Assembly (NCBI GenBank): GCA_964461885.1
Contig: CAYWVY010000064.1
Span: 1 to 11,728 of the forward strand
Reading direction: 5' to 3'
DNA: 11,728 nucleotides
Origin: UBA288 sp964461885
Lineage (GTDB): Archaea; Halobacteriota; Methanomicrobia; Methanomicrobiales; Methanospirillaceae
Numbering within the stretch: position 1 is the first letter of the stretch; every line of letters begins with the position of its first letter. A program made the translations under genes and the position numbers. Positions 1 to 8,500 of this stretch are shown here, one piece after another. The notes under the pieces were generated by a model. The model saw only the letters and a list, made by a program, of their open reading frames with translations, had not been told where the DNA came from and did not search any database.

Positions 1-160
1 GGCAGCGCGGCACCGCGCCCGTCGTGCGGAGAGCATGGTAGATCATGGCCTGGTAATGGAGCTCGGAGCCCCAGACCGCGCAGCACTCCTCGACGATCTT
101 CGGCCACGCCGCGAGGAACGCCGCGTACGCATCCGCGGGCGTTGCTATACCCGTTGTCAT
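1..160 (-). CDS. Hypothetical protein, N-terminal 53 residues only
   Basis: An open frame starts at the ATG at 160-158 and runs off the left edge of the window, giving 53 residues with no stop. It begins MTTGIATPADAYAAF and contains the stretch EECCAVWGSELHYQAM, followed by IYHALRTTGAVPRC. Codon use is strongly GC-biased at third positions (GCG, CTC, GTC, ATC), which supports real coding and differs from the operon to the right. No clear Shine-Dalgarno sequence precedes the ATG. I do not recognise the family; the ELHYQAMIYHALR helix is loosely reminiscent of the N-terminal region of some PD-(D/E)XK nucleases, but no catalytic residues are visible in this fragment. It lies on the far side of an assembly gap from the BREX operon, so its neighbourhood may not be real. 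Coding status is fairly sure, function unknown. Confidence 0.6.
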   Translation of the reverse strand, partial: MTTGIATPADAYAAFLAAWPKIVEECCAVWGSELHYQAMIYHALRTTGAVPRC

Positions 161-202
161 GAATGAATTGTGATCGTATCGGGGGATAAGTCCATGTTCA
201 GC

Positions 203-297
203 CCTGCGCTGCGTCGCAGGCGCACCGTGGCCGTCACCTCCTGCAGCCCTCCGACGGGGGGCCTCCCTCGATCGCAGGATCAGCCTGGCGCGGAGGG
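203..297. repeat. GC-rich non-coding segment with inverted repeats
   Basis: The bases between the left gene and the gap (161-301) hold no convincing gene. Three short inverted repeats can be read: CCTGCG (203-208) with CGCAGG (215-220) around a 6-nt loop; CCCTCCG (247-253) with CGGAGGG (291-297); and, nested inside the second pair, CAGG/CCTG around ATCAG. They could form hairpins in the leader of the leftward gene starting at 160, or be chance in GC-rich DNA. No family of structured RNA is recognised. Confidence 0.25.
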
Positions 298-301
298 TTC
301 G

Positions 302-311
302 NNNNNNNNNN
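302..311. other. Assembly gap (ten N)
   Basis: Ten consecutive N separate a GC-rich left segment from the transposase fragment and BREX operon. The round number suggests a placeholder gap whose true length is unknown. Any reading frame crossing it is meaningless, and the adjacency of the two sides is only as good as the scaffolding. Confidence 0.95.
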
Positions 312-312
312 G

Positions 313-453
313 AGACGGAGTGCGATTGAACGATTCTTCTCTTGGATCGAAGCGTCTAAGAAGATTCTCCTGCGCTACGAACGATATGAATGCTCATTCG
401 TAGGACTCATTCAGGTGGCATACACTCTTGTGATCTGGAGAATTATGGGATGA
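313..453 (+). pseudogene. IS4/IS5-type DDE transposase, C-terminal fragment
   Basis: The frame from 313 reads RRSAIERFFSWIEASKK, then continues with RYERYECSFVGLIQVAY and ends at the TGA at 451-453, giving 46 residues. This is the typical end of IS4/IS5-superfamily transposases: an R-x3-E pair, where the glutamate (6th residue of the fragment) is the likely third acid of the DDE triad, then W at 11 and an RYER segment, a hydrophobic helix and WR near the end. The upstream part of the gene, with the first two aspartates, is lost in the N gap, and the sequence left of the gap does not continue the protein. It may be an intact element broken only by assembly rather than a true pseudogene. It converges on the cysteine desulfurase gene with 18 bases between the stops. 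The exact IS family and terminal inverted repeat cannot be fixed here. Confidence 0.75.
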
Positions 454-471
454 CCTGATCGGAAAAATTCC

Positions 472-1623
472 TTACTGGTTTGCCTTTATTTTGCCGTAGG
501 CAGCACAGACTGCCGCCACGATAGTTTTTACTTCATCAGGGGTATTGTATTTGCCGTAGGAAATCCGGATAGCAGACCTTGCTTGTTGCTCGTTTAAACC
601 CAACGCGAGAAGTACATGCGATGGTTCATCACTGCCGGAAGCACATGCCGAACCCGTCGATACACAAACTCCTTTCAGGTCAAGCAGGTGCAAAAGCGAT
701 CCACCCGAAACCCCATCGAATCCAAGATTTACCATGCCGGGCAAACGATGCGCTGTATCCCCGTTAACTCGCACGGACGGTACCCTCTCTTTTACACCAT
801 TGATGGTTGCATTCACCATTTCTCTTAGCCGTTTCGCGACCTCATCCATATCGCTGATGCTTTCCTCAAGGGCACAACTTGCCGCGACTATTCCGGCAAC
901 ATTCTCCGTTCCGGCGCGAAGACCGCGCTCTTGTTTACCCCCGAACACCAGCGGCGATAATTCCAAGCCTGACCGCAAATACAAAACTCCTGTTCCTTTT
1001 GCCCCATTGAATTTATGGGCAGAAGCGGTAAGAAAATCGACCCGCAACTCTCGAACATCTACTGGAATATGCCCGACCGCTTGAACGGCGTCTGTATGAA
1101 ATAGAATACCTTGCTCATGAAGAAACTGACCTATCTCTGTGATCGGTTGAATGGTTCCGATTTCATTGTTGGCAAGCATGATTGAAACGAGTTTTGTATT
1201 TGATTTAATTGCCGCCTTAACAATATCAATCGAAACTCGCCCCGTTCTGTCAACAGGAAGATACGTAATCTCAACACCGATTTGCTCAAGTGCACGGCAA
1301 CAGTGTAGTACGGAATGGTGTTCAATAGACGAGGTTATTATGTGTAATGGCTCATCGCGGTAGATCTCAGCTACATTCCGTAGCACCCAACTGTTCGCTT
1401 CCGATCCGCCGGATGTGAATATGATCTCTGACGGTTCCGCACCGATAGCAGCTCCAACCTGCTTGCGAGCTTGCTCGATCGCTTGCTTCGCCTTGGTCCC
1501 AAACGAATACTGGCCGGAGGCATTGCCATATTGGTCACGCAAAAACGGAAGCATCTGCTCAAAGGCACGGTCAGATATTTTCGTTGTAGCAGCGTTGTCA
1601 GCATAAATCATGGTGCCACCCAT
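472..1623 (-). CDS. Cysteine desulfurase (IscS/NifS/DndA type)
   Basis: This 383-aa pyridoxal-phosphate enzyme should remove sulfur from L-cysteine, leaving alanine and an enzyme persulfide that is passed to an acceptor. Family marks are clear: an N-terminal IYADNAATT, the TSGGSEANS segment, the PLP-binding lysine in SAHKFNG (K204, next to H203), and the mobile catalytic-cysteine loop STGSACASG with C327, followed by EPSHVLLALGL. The length is slightly under that of housekeeping IscS (about 400 aa). The ATG at 1623 shares one base with the upstream stop (TAATG), which suggests translational coupling; an ATG at 1611 (residue 5, MIYADNAATT) is an alternative because neither start has a strong ribosome site. 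As last gene of a BREX operon that contains a DndC-like protein, it is probably the dedicated sulfur donor, the role of DndA or SspA in phosphorothioation systems. No Fe-S scaffold gene such as iscU is adjacent, which argues against a housekeeping isc operon. Confidence 0.93.
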   Translation of the reverse strand: MGGTMIYADNAATTKISDRAFEQMLPFLRDQYGNASGQYSFGTKAKQAIEQARKQVGAAIGAEPSEIIFTSGGSEANSWVLRNVAEIYRDEPLHIITSSIEHHSVLHCCRALEQIGVEITYLPVDRTGRVSIDIVKAAIKSNTKLVSIMLANNEIGTIQPITEIGQFLHEQGILFHTDAVQAVGHIPVDVRELRVDFLTASAHKFNGAKGTGVLYLRSGLELSPLVFGGKQERGLRAGTENVAGIVAASCALEESISDMDEVAKRLREMVNATINGVKERVPSVRVNGDTAHRLPGMVNLGFDGVSGGSLLHLLDLKGVCVSTGSACASGSDEPSHVLLALGLNEQQARSAIRISYGKYNTPDEVKTIVAAVCAAYGKIKANQ

Positions 1624-1820
1624 TAGAAATATTTACAGCCTTGCTCTTTAAATTCCTGGACTTTAACCAGTAGAATCTCGACATCTACTTCCAAAAACTC
1701 AGCAAGGCAATCAAAACAGTAGAAACGCTTGGAGTTCTCATCGAGCAATTTTTTGGTCAACCCGATTTCGTTCTTGCTTAGGGCTTCTTTTCCGCAGCCA
1801 TAACAGCTTTTCTTTTGCAC
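1623..1820 (-). CDS. Small four-cysteine zinc-finger-like protein
   Basis: A 65-aa protein starts at GTG (1820-1818), with GGAG seven bases upstream inside the end of brxL. It has two CxxC pairs, C6/C9 (CYGC) and C35/C38 (CFDC), spaced like a treble-clef or zinc-ribbon site, then an acidic, probably helical C-terminal half. A fifth cysteine, C62, lies in the C-terminal QGCKYF. The gene begins 4 nt after the brxL stop and its own stop overlaps the ATG of the cysteine desulfurase. The tight placement and the coding pattern (paired cysteines, codon use like its neighbours) argue that it is real. Function is not known. Zn binding is likely from the motif; a role as adaptor or sulfur acceptor for the desulfurase is my inference from position and from C62. 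It could equally be a structural or DNA-binding accessory. Confidence 0.82.
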   Translation of the reverse strand: MQKKSCYGCGKEALSKNEIGLTKKLLDENSKRFYCFDCLAEFLEVDVEILLVKVQEFKEQGCKYF

Positions 1821-1824
1821 CCAA

Positions 1825-3309
1825 TTACTCCATTTCAGAGTCTGGTCTGACGCTGAACGCAGGGATGTCCTTCCCGCGATACTCTACATCAAGCTTACCC
1901 AGTTGATACCTGATAGTGTCCCTCATGTTACGGGCTCTATCGAGGCAGTAACGCTTGAACTCACGGGCGGTGATGTCGTCCGCGCTGCGAACATGTGGGA
2001 ACAACAATTTCAAGTAAGCGGTCGCAATACGCTTGACCGCCTCTGTATCGCGCGTATCCGCAGCTTCGGGGACCTCGATTAATTCATCCACAATGGCGCG
2101 ATAACTCATATCGTTACGCAGTTCGTGCATTATCGAGCAGAAGTATTCGGAATTCAAAGCCCAGCCCGAAATCTTGAGGTCGTCGTTCATCCGGGGAATA
2201 TTCCACCCCTTGATGAAGCCGTGAAAACGTTCTATCAGTGCCGACTCGTGAAAAACTGACGGCAATTCCTCAAACATATTGCCGAAGCCGTCCTCGTCCA
2301 TCGTTTCCTTTTTGATGTTACCGCAAAGTATGACACCTGCTTCGGCGGTTCCCTCGTAGTTTCCAACAGTGAAAATTCCCGATTCAAGGTACCCTTTCAA
2401 TGCCGCTCGCATCTCGTCAACATCACTGAAAGAAATGGTCTGCACTTCGTCAAGAACAATAAAGTCATTGCCGGAGATCAGACCCTCAATTCGCCTGTTT
2501 TGGTCATAAAACATCTTGGCACGGCTCATAACTCCACCGCTTGAAAGCCAACCGAAACGACTGACCCGACCGAACAGATACGACTTGCCGGTTCCTTTCG
2601 GGGCAAGTTCAATCAGGTTTAACCTCTTCTCGACGAACGGAAGTAAGCGGGTGAGCATAGTGAGTTTTTTTTCCTCGTCTCCAAGGTAGCCGCTCGCATT
2701 GTAGTCTACCGCACCAAGCAGAACATCAAGCCACTCTGCCGTCGTAAATTCTCGGCGAGCGTCCTTAAAGTAGTCGATATCGATGGTATAAGGACAAAAG
2801 GTCTTGAAAGCCGTTAGCTTGATTTTGCCCTGGGTAGCACCCCTTGCATTGCTTTTGGAAAAGCTTGTGTCATAGTCATCAGGCGGACGATAGCCGATTT
2901 CGACCATTCCCCAGGTTTCGCGCCCGCGGACTAAGTCCTCCTTACAGTCCTGCCACACGGAATCTTCGATGATGGTGTCCCTGCTCGTCAAGCCGAAGTC
3001 GGGCAACGAAAAGGACACCTCTCCTGTCTTGATGTCAATATCAACCGACACCTTGGCAAGGAACTTCACCCGCTCCTGTTCAATTATCACCCGATTTTTT
3101 ATGGCAGTCCAGTCGTCCTTGCGCGGCAAATACGTTCGCACAAAGTGAAAAACTTCATCGGGATCAAAGTGACCGTTTTCGTCCTCGAATTTTTTCAAGA
3201 GCCAGTCACGCATAAAGGAAGGGAGGCTCAGAGCGGAGAAAAAGTTGCTTTTCTTGAGGTCTTTGTACACTACCATCTCGTCAAAGCAATTTCTGAGGTT
3301 TTCAGTCAT
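1825..3309 (-). CDS. brxL: BREX protein BrxL, short AAA+ form
   Basis: This is a 494-aa AAA+ ATPase of the Lon-related BrxL family, a core BREX component. The Walker A motif is APKGTGKS (residues 236-243), the Walker B motif is FIVLDEV (D287, E288), and the segment ALIERFHGFIKGW is the characteristic region around the likely arginine finger. The first ~230 residues are the BrxL-specific N-terminal region. About 110 residues follow the ATPase core; I see no Lon protease domain or Ser-Lys dyad there. Full-length type 1 BrxL is near 680 aa, so this is the short form of the family. I choose the ATG at 3309, with GGGGA seven bases upstream, over the adjacent TTG at 3312. It lies 11 nt after pglZ and 4 nt before the small zinc-finger gene. 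BrxL proteins of type 1 systems are known to be DNA-binding ring ATPases; the role here is inferred by family. Confidence 0.9.
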   Translation of the reverse strand: MTENLRNCFDEMVVYKDLKKSNFFSALSLPSFMRDWLLKKFEDENGHFDPDEVFHFVRTYLPRKDDWTAIKNRVIIEQERVKFLAKVSVDIDIKTGEVSFSLPDFGLTSRDTIIEDSVWQDCKEDLVRGRETWGMVEIGYRPPDDYDTSFSKSNARGATQGKIKLTAFKTFCPYTIDIDYFKDARREFTTAEWLDVLLGAVDYNASGYLGDEEKKLTMLTRLLPFVEKRLNLIELAPKGTGKSYLFGRVSRFGWLSSGGVMSRAKMFYDQNRRIEGLISGNDFIVLDEVQTISFSDVDEMRAALKGYLESGIFTVGNYEGTAEAGVILCGNIKKETMDEDGFGNMFEELPSVFHESALIERFHGFIKGWNIPRMNDDLKISGWALNSEYFCSIMHELRNDMSYRAIVDELIEVPEAADTRDTEAVKRIATAYLKLLFPHVRSADDITAREFKRYCLDRARNMRDTIRYQLGKLDVEYRGKDIPAFSVRPDSEME

Positions 3310-3320
3310 CAATCATTCCC

Positions 3321-5573
3321 CTAGAACAAACCATCAAAATCGTCATTGACTTTGCCGCTCTTGCCTTGTGCCTGAATCTTAATATTGCCAATCAGGTTGT
3401 CACCGGCGTAAACGTCCGCAGGATATTCACCCGCCCGTTTTGTGTCAGGCAACTTCACGGAGTAAAGGTTGGCGCCTTTCTGCGAAGCCGAGTAACGCTT
3501 CCCATTCAGGACAACGGAAACATTCTGAACCGGCGAGTTAATGAATAGCGTAATCTCCGTACCGGTTCGGAAGTCTACCATCACGGTCTCATCGACCAGC
3601 TTAACCGTTACACTTCCATCTTTCAGCGACAGCTCAATAATGGGAACGACGACCTCTTCCAAAGACGCCCCGCCGTGAACCTCGACATTCGCTGCACGGC
3701 TACCTTTGAAGCGACCGTAATCAGCAAGTACGAGGTATCCGTTCTCCTCTGCAGCGAACGGGAGGTCACAGGGCTGAGATACCTTACAGCAACGTCCCGA
3801 ATGCTCGCCTGTGGTATCGGTATCGTACTTTTCCTCTTTACGATGCAGAACAGCAAGCCGCGATGCGCCGTGATCGCTTGCGATCAGGAAGCGTTGACAA
3901 CGCCTAAGCGCAAGTTCCGTAGCCGCCTTGTCAATCATCGCCGCCACGATATCCAATTCTTTAGCAAGATGGATAGGTAGTTCATTATTGGTGAAGTTAT
4001 AACCGCCCGCGTCGCTGTGTTTAGTATCATCGAGTTCATCGTTCTTTTCCTTACGGCCTTGCCACGCATCGAAAAAATCGCGGTTGATAGATGTTATCGT
4101 CGGCAGTTCCGCGCGGGCAATCTGAACTCGAACCGATAGGCCACGTTTTTGAATTAAGGCTTCGATCAAGCCTAAGTATTCAACGCCGAGTGCATCGAGC
4201 AAGTACAAAAAAGTGCCACTCTTATCTATACTGTCCATAATTTCGTTCCGCGTTGGCAGTTGGTTGAATTGCCGTTTTTTAGCAAATCCATCGACTTTCG
4301 CTAAAAACTCAGTTTCAAGTTTGTTAGACAGCTTTTGCCGTTTGTACTCCTCGAAATACTCAGTCAGCAAGTCCGCAAGTTCCGGGGCAAGTTCCGAGCA
4401 TTTAAAAATGTATTTTTTTAGATAAGCAGCCAACGCGGGATAAATGCTATCCAGTTCCGGGATCAAGCCGTTTTGTGAAAGCCAAGCGATAATTTCTTCG
4501 CGCTCCACCCTCGTGCCGTCAGTCAGCTTATAAATGCTTTCAGGCACTTTTTGTCGATTGTTCACCACGAAGGCTGCGATATCTGACTCAGGAAACTTTT
4601 CAACCAGGGCTTTACGCTCCCGATAAAACAATGAAAACCGTTTGTCGGTATGCGGGATTTCGATAATTGCGTTCAGAATGTTTGAAACGAAATCCTCAAA
4701 GCGACTCGTCTTATCCAAAACGAACCGGAGGTATCCGTTTTGTACTGTGTCAGCCTTGCTCTTCAAACAGATAAAATAGAGCCAGTTGCGGTATTCGCTC
4801 CCTGCAATGCGGGCGTAGAAATCCGACTCCGGATTATTTCCAAGTCCATGATTCTCGAACAATTCGTCAAGCGAACTGTTGCTCTGGTTGAGTTCTGTCA
4901 GCAACTCCGCCCAACGAGCGTCGCTCCCGCAGGAACGTGCTAAAGCAAAGCCTTTTATGGAGGATTTAATGGCTTCATGCGCATTGCTGATTGGGTGTAC
5001 GGTGAATATTGCCTCATCGAGATTGACTGCGGTACTTACGACAACGCTTCCGCACCGGCCGTTTTCAAGTTCCGCAAGTAACGCTTTGAAACCCGGTAAA
5101 GCCGACAATCCGACAGATGGGGCGGCAAGGGTAATTGATAAGTCACACACCGCTTTATTAATGACGCTGAACCGACGGTGATCAAAGCGAGGGTCGGTCT
5201 GTAATCCGGCAATCTGTGATGCAAGGCCTCTCAAGAGCAACACAACTTTTGCATCGCCGATATTCAGATCTTTCAACCGCGATAGAGTACGAGAGGCTTC
5301 ACCATGCCCGCGGAGTGCGAGGTATTCACCAAGCCCCTTCACAACGAACTTTTTGCTTTTTGCGTTTACATCAGCCGTTTCGATATAAGTGAGCAGACCG
5401 TCGATGTCCGGCAGTTTGTCATCGCTGCCGCAGAAGTCGCTCGTCTGTACAAAATCAAGACCCTTCACCGACAATTCATCAATGGCGGTCTTGTACTGAT
5501 CGTCGCCGATAAACAGGAAATACGGCGTTTTGACGGAAGAACTCAAGTATTTATGTACCGAATCGGTTTGCAT
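3321..5573 (-). CDS. pglZ: BREX protein PglZ, alkaline-phosphatase superfamily
   Basis: This 750-aa PglZ-domain protein is the signature BREX component. The metal-binding core is visible in order: LLDALGVEY (D460 in DALG), ASDHGASRL (S566, D567, H568, G569) and EVHGGASLEE (H633) running into VVVPI. These match alkaline-phosphatase-superfamily metal ligands. The N-terminal ~450 residues are mostly helical and poorly conserved, as usual for PglZ. After ~residue 655 there is a beta-rich, Ig-like tail, then a charged linker and the terminal NDDFDGLF. The ATG at 5573 follows the brxC stop by one base (TAGaATG), with AGGA six bases upstream. Enzymatic activity in BREX is not settled; a phosphodiesterase or phosphatase role follows from the superfamily. 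All expected ligand motifs are intact, so the protein is probably active. Confidence 0.93.
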   Translation of the reverse strand: MQTDSVHKYLSSSVKTPYFLFIGDDQYKTAIDELSVKGLDFVQTSDFCGSDDKLPDIDGLLTYIETADVNAKSKKFVVKGLGEYLALRGHGEASRTLSRLKDLNIGDAKVVLLLRGLASQIAGLQTDPRFDHRRFSVINKAVCDLSITLAAPSVGLSALPGFKALLAELENGRCGSVVVSTAVNLDEAIFTVHPISNAHEAIKSSIKGFALARSCGSDARWAELLTELNQSNSSLDELFENHGLGNNPESDFYARIAGSEYRNWLYFICLKSKADTVQNGYLRFVLDKTSRFEDFVSNILNAIIEIPHTDKRFSLFYRERKALVEKFPESDIAAFVVNNRQKVPESIYKLTDGTRVEREEIIAWLSQNGLIPELDSIYPALAAYLKKYIFKCSELAPELADLLTEYFEEYKRQKLSNKLETEFLAKVDGFAKKRQFNQLPTRNEIMDSIDKSGTFLYLLDALGVEYLGLIEALIQKRGLSVRVQIARAELPTITSINRDFFDAWQGRKEKNDELDDTKHSDAGGYNFTNNELPIHLAKELDIVAAMIDKAATELALRRCQRFLIASDHGASRLAVLHRKEEKYDTDTTGEHSGRCCKVSQPCDLPFAAEENGYLVLADYGRFKGSRAANVEVHGGASLEEVVVPIIELSLKDGSVTVKLVDETVMVDFRTGTEITLFINSPVQNVSVVLNGKRYSASQKGANLYSVKLPDTKRAGEYPADVYAGDNLIGNIKIQAQGKSGKVNDDFDGLF

Positions 5574-5574
5574 T

Positions 5575-8500
5575 CTATTTCCTGCTTGTATTCGTCAATA
5601 TTTCAATGCCGACGGTAATGCTGTCCTTGACAAGCCGTTTAAGGTATTGCTTTAACTGGGCGTCATCCATCTCATCGATTTGTTCGAGGACCTTATCGCT
5701 GCCGCCTGCGTTGTACTCGGCTTCGGCAAGTTGTTTTACCCTGCTCTTAACGCTCGGGTTATCACGCCAATCGTACGTATCGACGGAAAGGCGGTCTAGG
5801 CTATCCCTTATCTTGTCGAGGTCTGGAAGCAACGCACTGTATTCGCCAACGATATCCCGGTTGAATGCCGCGTTCCGTTTCTTTTCATCCGCGAGGACAT
5901 CATACAGAGTAGTGGATTCCAGAAAAGCGAGAGAATCTTTGATTTCGGCATCCGTTCCCCAATTGCGATTAAGGGTTTCGAATGCCTTTTTTGCCTTCTC
6001 ATACTCAGCTTCGGAGACGCAGCATAGGATGGGTGTCCTGTTGCGGGTCGACCATTCGCGCGGGTTTTTCGTTTCCGTCTTGTCTTTCCATAAGCGGAAG
6101 AGTTGCGACTTCAACTGGTTTTGTCGGAATTCCTCGGCAGCCCCTCTCACTTTGGCGTTACAGTCGGTTTTCGGCAATTCAAACAAGCCTGTCTGCAGCG
6201 TGCTCTTAATAACGGCGACATCGTCATCACTCAGGTCTTCAAGGTACGGCTTATAAACCTCAGCAAAGACGCGCCTGTTATTGTCCAACAATTCCCAGAT
6301 TTCTGCACCGTGGGTCACAAGTTCTGAATGGAATGCCTTTAATTGTTCGGGCAATATTTCCTGTTGCTTGCAGATTTTCAAGAGCGTGTCGAGGACTTTT
6401 GCGAACGCAGGGTATTTTGCCCGTAAAGCATCGCATGAGATGCCGATGAACTTCAGCCGTTCGCACCACGCTGTGAACGCTTCCGTCAAGGAATGGGCCG
6501 AAGCGTTCAGGATTGCGTTGCTCTCCTTGACTATGCCGTACTCGGTCAGCAGTTTACGAATTTCGTCCTCGCCGAGATGTTTATCCCACAGGCACGAGTG
6601 TTTTACTCCGAACAAACGGCGAATATCGGCGAGCACAGTGTCCTCAGCGCCAATTGCCTTGGCGAGTTCCATAACCTTACCGTTTTCAAAGGAACGGAGA
6701 TATTCGAGCATACCCTTCTGGCAATTATCGCTAGTGACCAAGGCAGACAGACTGTCGGCGAGGGATAGTCTTGCAGACGCAATCTCTCCGATTTCGACTG
6801 CTTTTTTGTGAGCCTCGTTGCCTTCCTTTTGAACGAGTTCACTATATTTCTGAACCACATAGAAGATGCCGACTGTATCCACTTCTTCAAGACACCATAC
6901 AGGCAAATTCAGTCCACGCATTTTATTACTTACCGCAATAGCTGCCTGACCTGCAGATGAACACGAATTATGCGGGATACCCCATGCCTTTTCGGTGAGT
7001 TCGTAAAACGCCTTCTCCTCGGCAGTCATCTTTACGATAAAGGTTGGTTTCGGGGACTTGCCGATGTAGTTGCCCAGCATCTCTGCAAGTTTGTCCTGCG
7101 TCATCTGCCCGTGACCGCCGGATGAATCGCTGTAACGATACGGCTCGCTGCCGTACTCTTTCAACAGAAAGCCCGCAATAAACGCCGAGAGGTTGCACGG
7201 AGCAAAACCGTAGGTCTTCTTAAGGGTCTCGTAGATATCGCCAATCGAAATCTGCCCTTCACGAGCAAACGCAGCCTCGATCAGTTTGTCTATCTCCACT
7301 TTAATTTTCGAGATCGGTAAGGGAGAAGTTGTCGGGTTTTGCCAATAATTATCAATCTTCCATACAGTCGGCAACACATGTTTTTCAACGCCAACGACAA
7401 CACCACTCGTGGCTTGCGTAATACCTGCCTTTGCCGACTGGTTTATTCCCGGAGTTATCTTCAACTGACTTTCCGTGAGCCCCTTTGCAAAGTCAAATAC
7501 ATAAGGGAATTTTGTTGTGACAATGGTCTGAAGAACGCTTGCCACGCCTTGACCGTTTCCGAGTTTCTCGCCTTCCTGATTGGCGTAGGTATAGATGAGG
7601 AACTGACCGTTGTAGATACGGTTTTTCCAGTCTTGGTCTAAAACGCGCTTTGCTTTATCAGAATTTTCCTTTGACGAGGCGTTGTTGCTCCCTTGGTAGT
7701 ACATCGCCATTGCAGAAAAGTCCACATATTGCTCAAACGCCTCGGAGCCGAGTGGCGTGGAAAGCGCATCGATGAACACGATGCTTTCGTTTTGCTCATC
7801 AGCGACCGCTGCTCTAAGAGTCTTTCGGAAGGCAGCCGCCTCTGCCTCATCCTTGGCAAAGGCAATAACGACAGGGAAATGCCACCCCGCGGGTTCATTG
7901 CGGAGGCTATTGATTGTACGGGTAAAGTCTGCGGAAGTCACAGGGGTGATTTTGCCCGTACCCGGCTCCGACTCAAATCGCAGACGAAGAGCGGGAGAAA
8001 GCGATAGAACGGTAGAAAGTCCCCCCTCGACCACAAGTTTCGAGGTTGTGCTATTCTGTCGAATTTCTTTCTTGTGACTATCGATTTTTGCTTGGTCGCC
8101 CGCAAGTACGGCGGCGGCATACACATAACGCCCTTCGCCTATCGGATTGTAAACTAGAATGCCTTTTTCTTTAAGCCCTTTCGCAAGATTGGCGGACTTC
8201 GTACCCTCTAAGTCCGGAATGCCCTCAAAGACATAGCTGAGGTTCTGCTCGGTTGCTTTTAACAGGTCAATCGACCCGCCAAGCCGGCTGTTAATCGCCT
8301 GCATGATAAGGATGGCTTTCAGGACAGCTTTCTCATCTTCACGCAAGTTGTGCTGTTGCGGAAAGGTGTCCAATATCAGGCGAATGTCTGGTGTGAGGCT
8401 ATCCCGGCCCTTTTCGTAGAAAAAGTTCCACAGCATATCTACTGTGAGGAGCGGGTGATCATCAAAAGGCCCTGTATTTTCTATGAACCATTGGAATGCC

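Noticed and set aside
241..301. tRNA-like GGAGGGTTCG at the edge of the gap
   Set aside because: Only a T-arm-like half is present; the upstream bases do not give a 7-nt anticodon loop, D-arm or acceptor stem in order.
170..403. Plus-strand open frame of 77 residues crossing the N run
   Set aside because: It contains the unknown bases and switches composition at the gap; right of the gap another frame clearly encodes the transposase end.
461..471. Possible terminator after the cysteine desulfurase (GGAA-AAA-TTCC)
   Set aside because: The stem is only four base pairs with a 3-nt loop and no following T-run, so it is too weak to call.
472..1623. Housekeeping iscS in an isc/suf cluster
   Set aside because: No scaffold, regulator or chaperone genes flank it; it is coupled to the BREX operon.
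5606..6256. Plus-strand open frame of 216 residues opposite brxC
   Set aside because: It is the antisense shadow of a well-supported gene: serine/arginine-rich, with no motif and no gene-like spacing.
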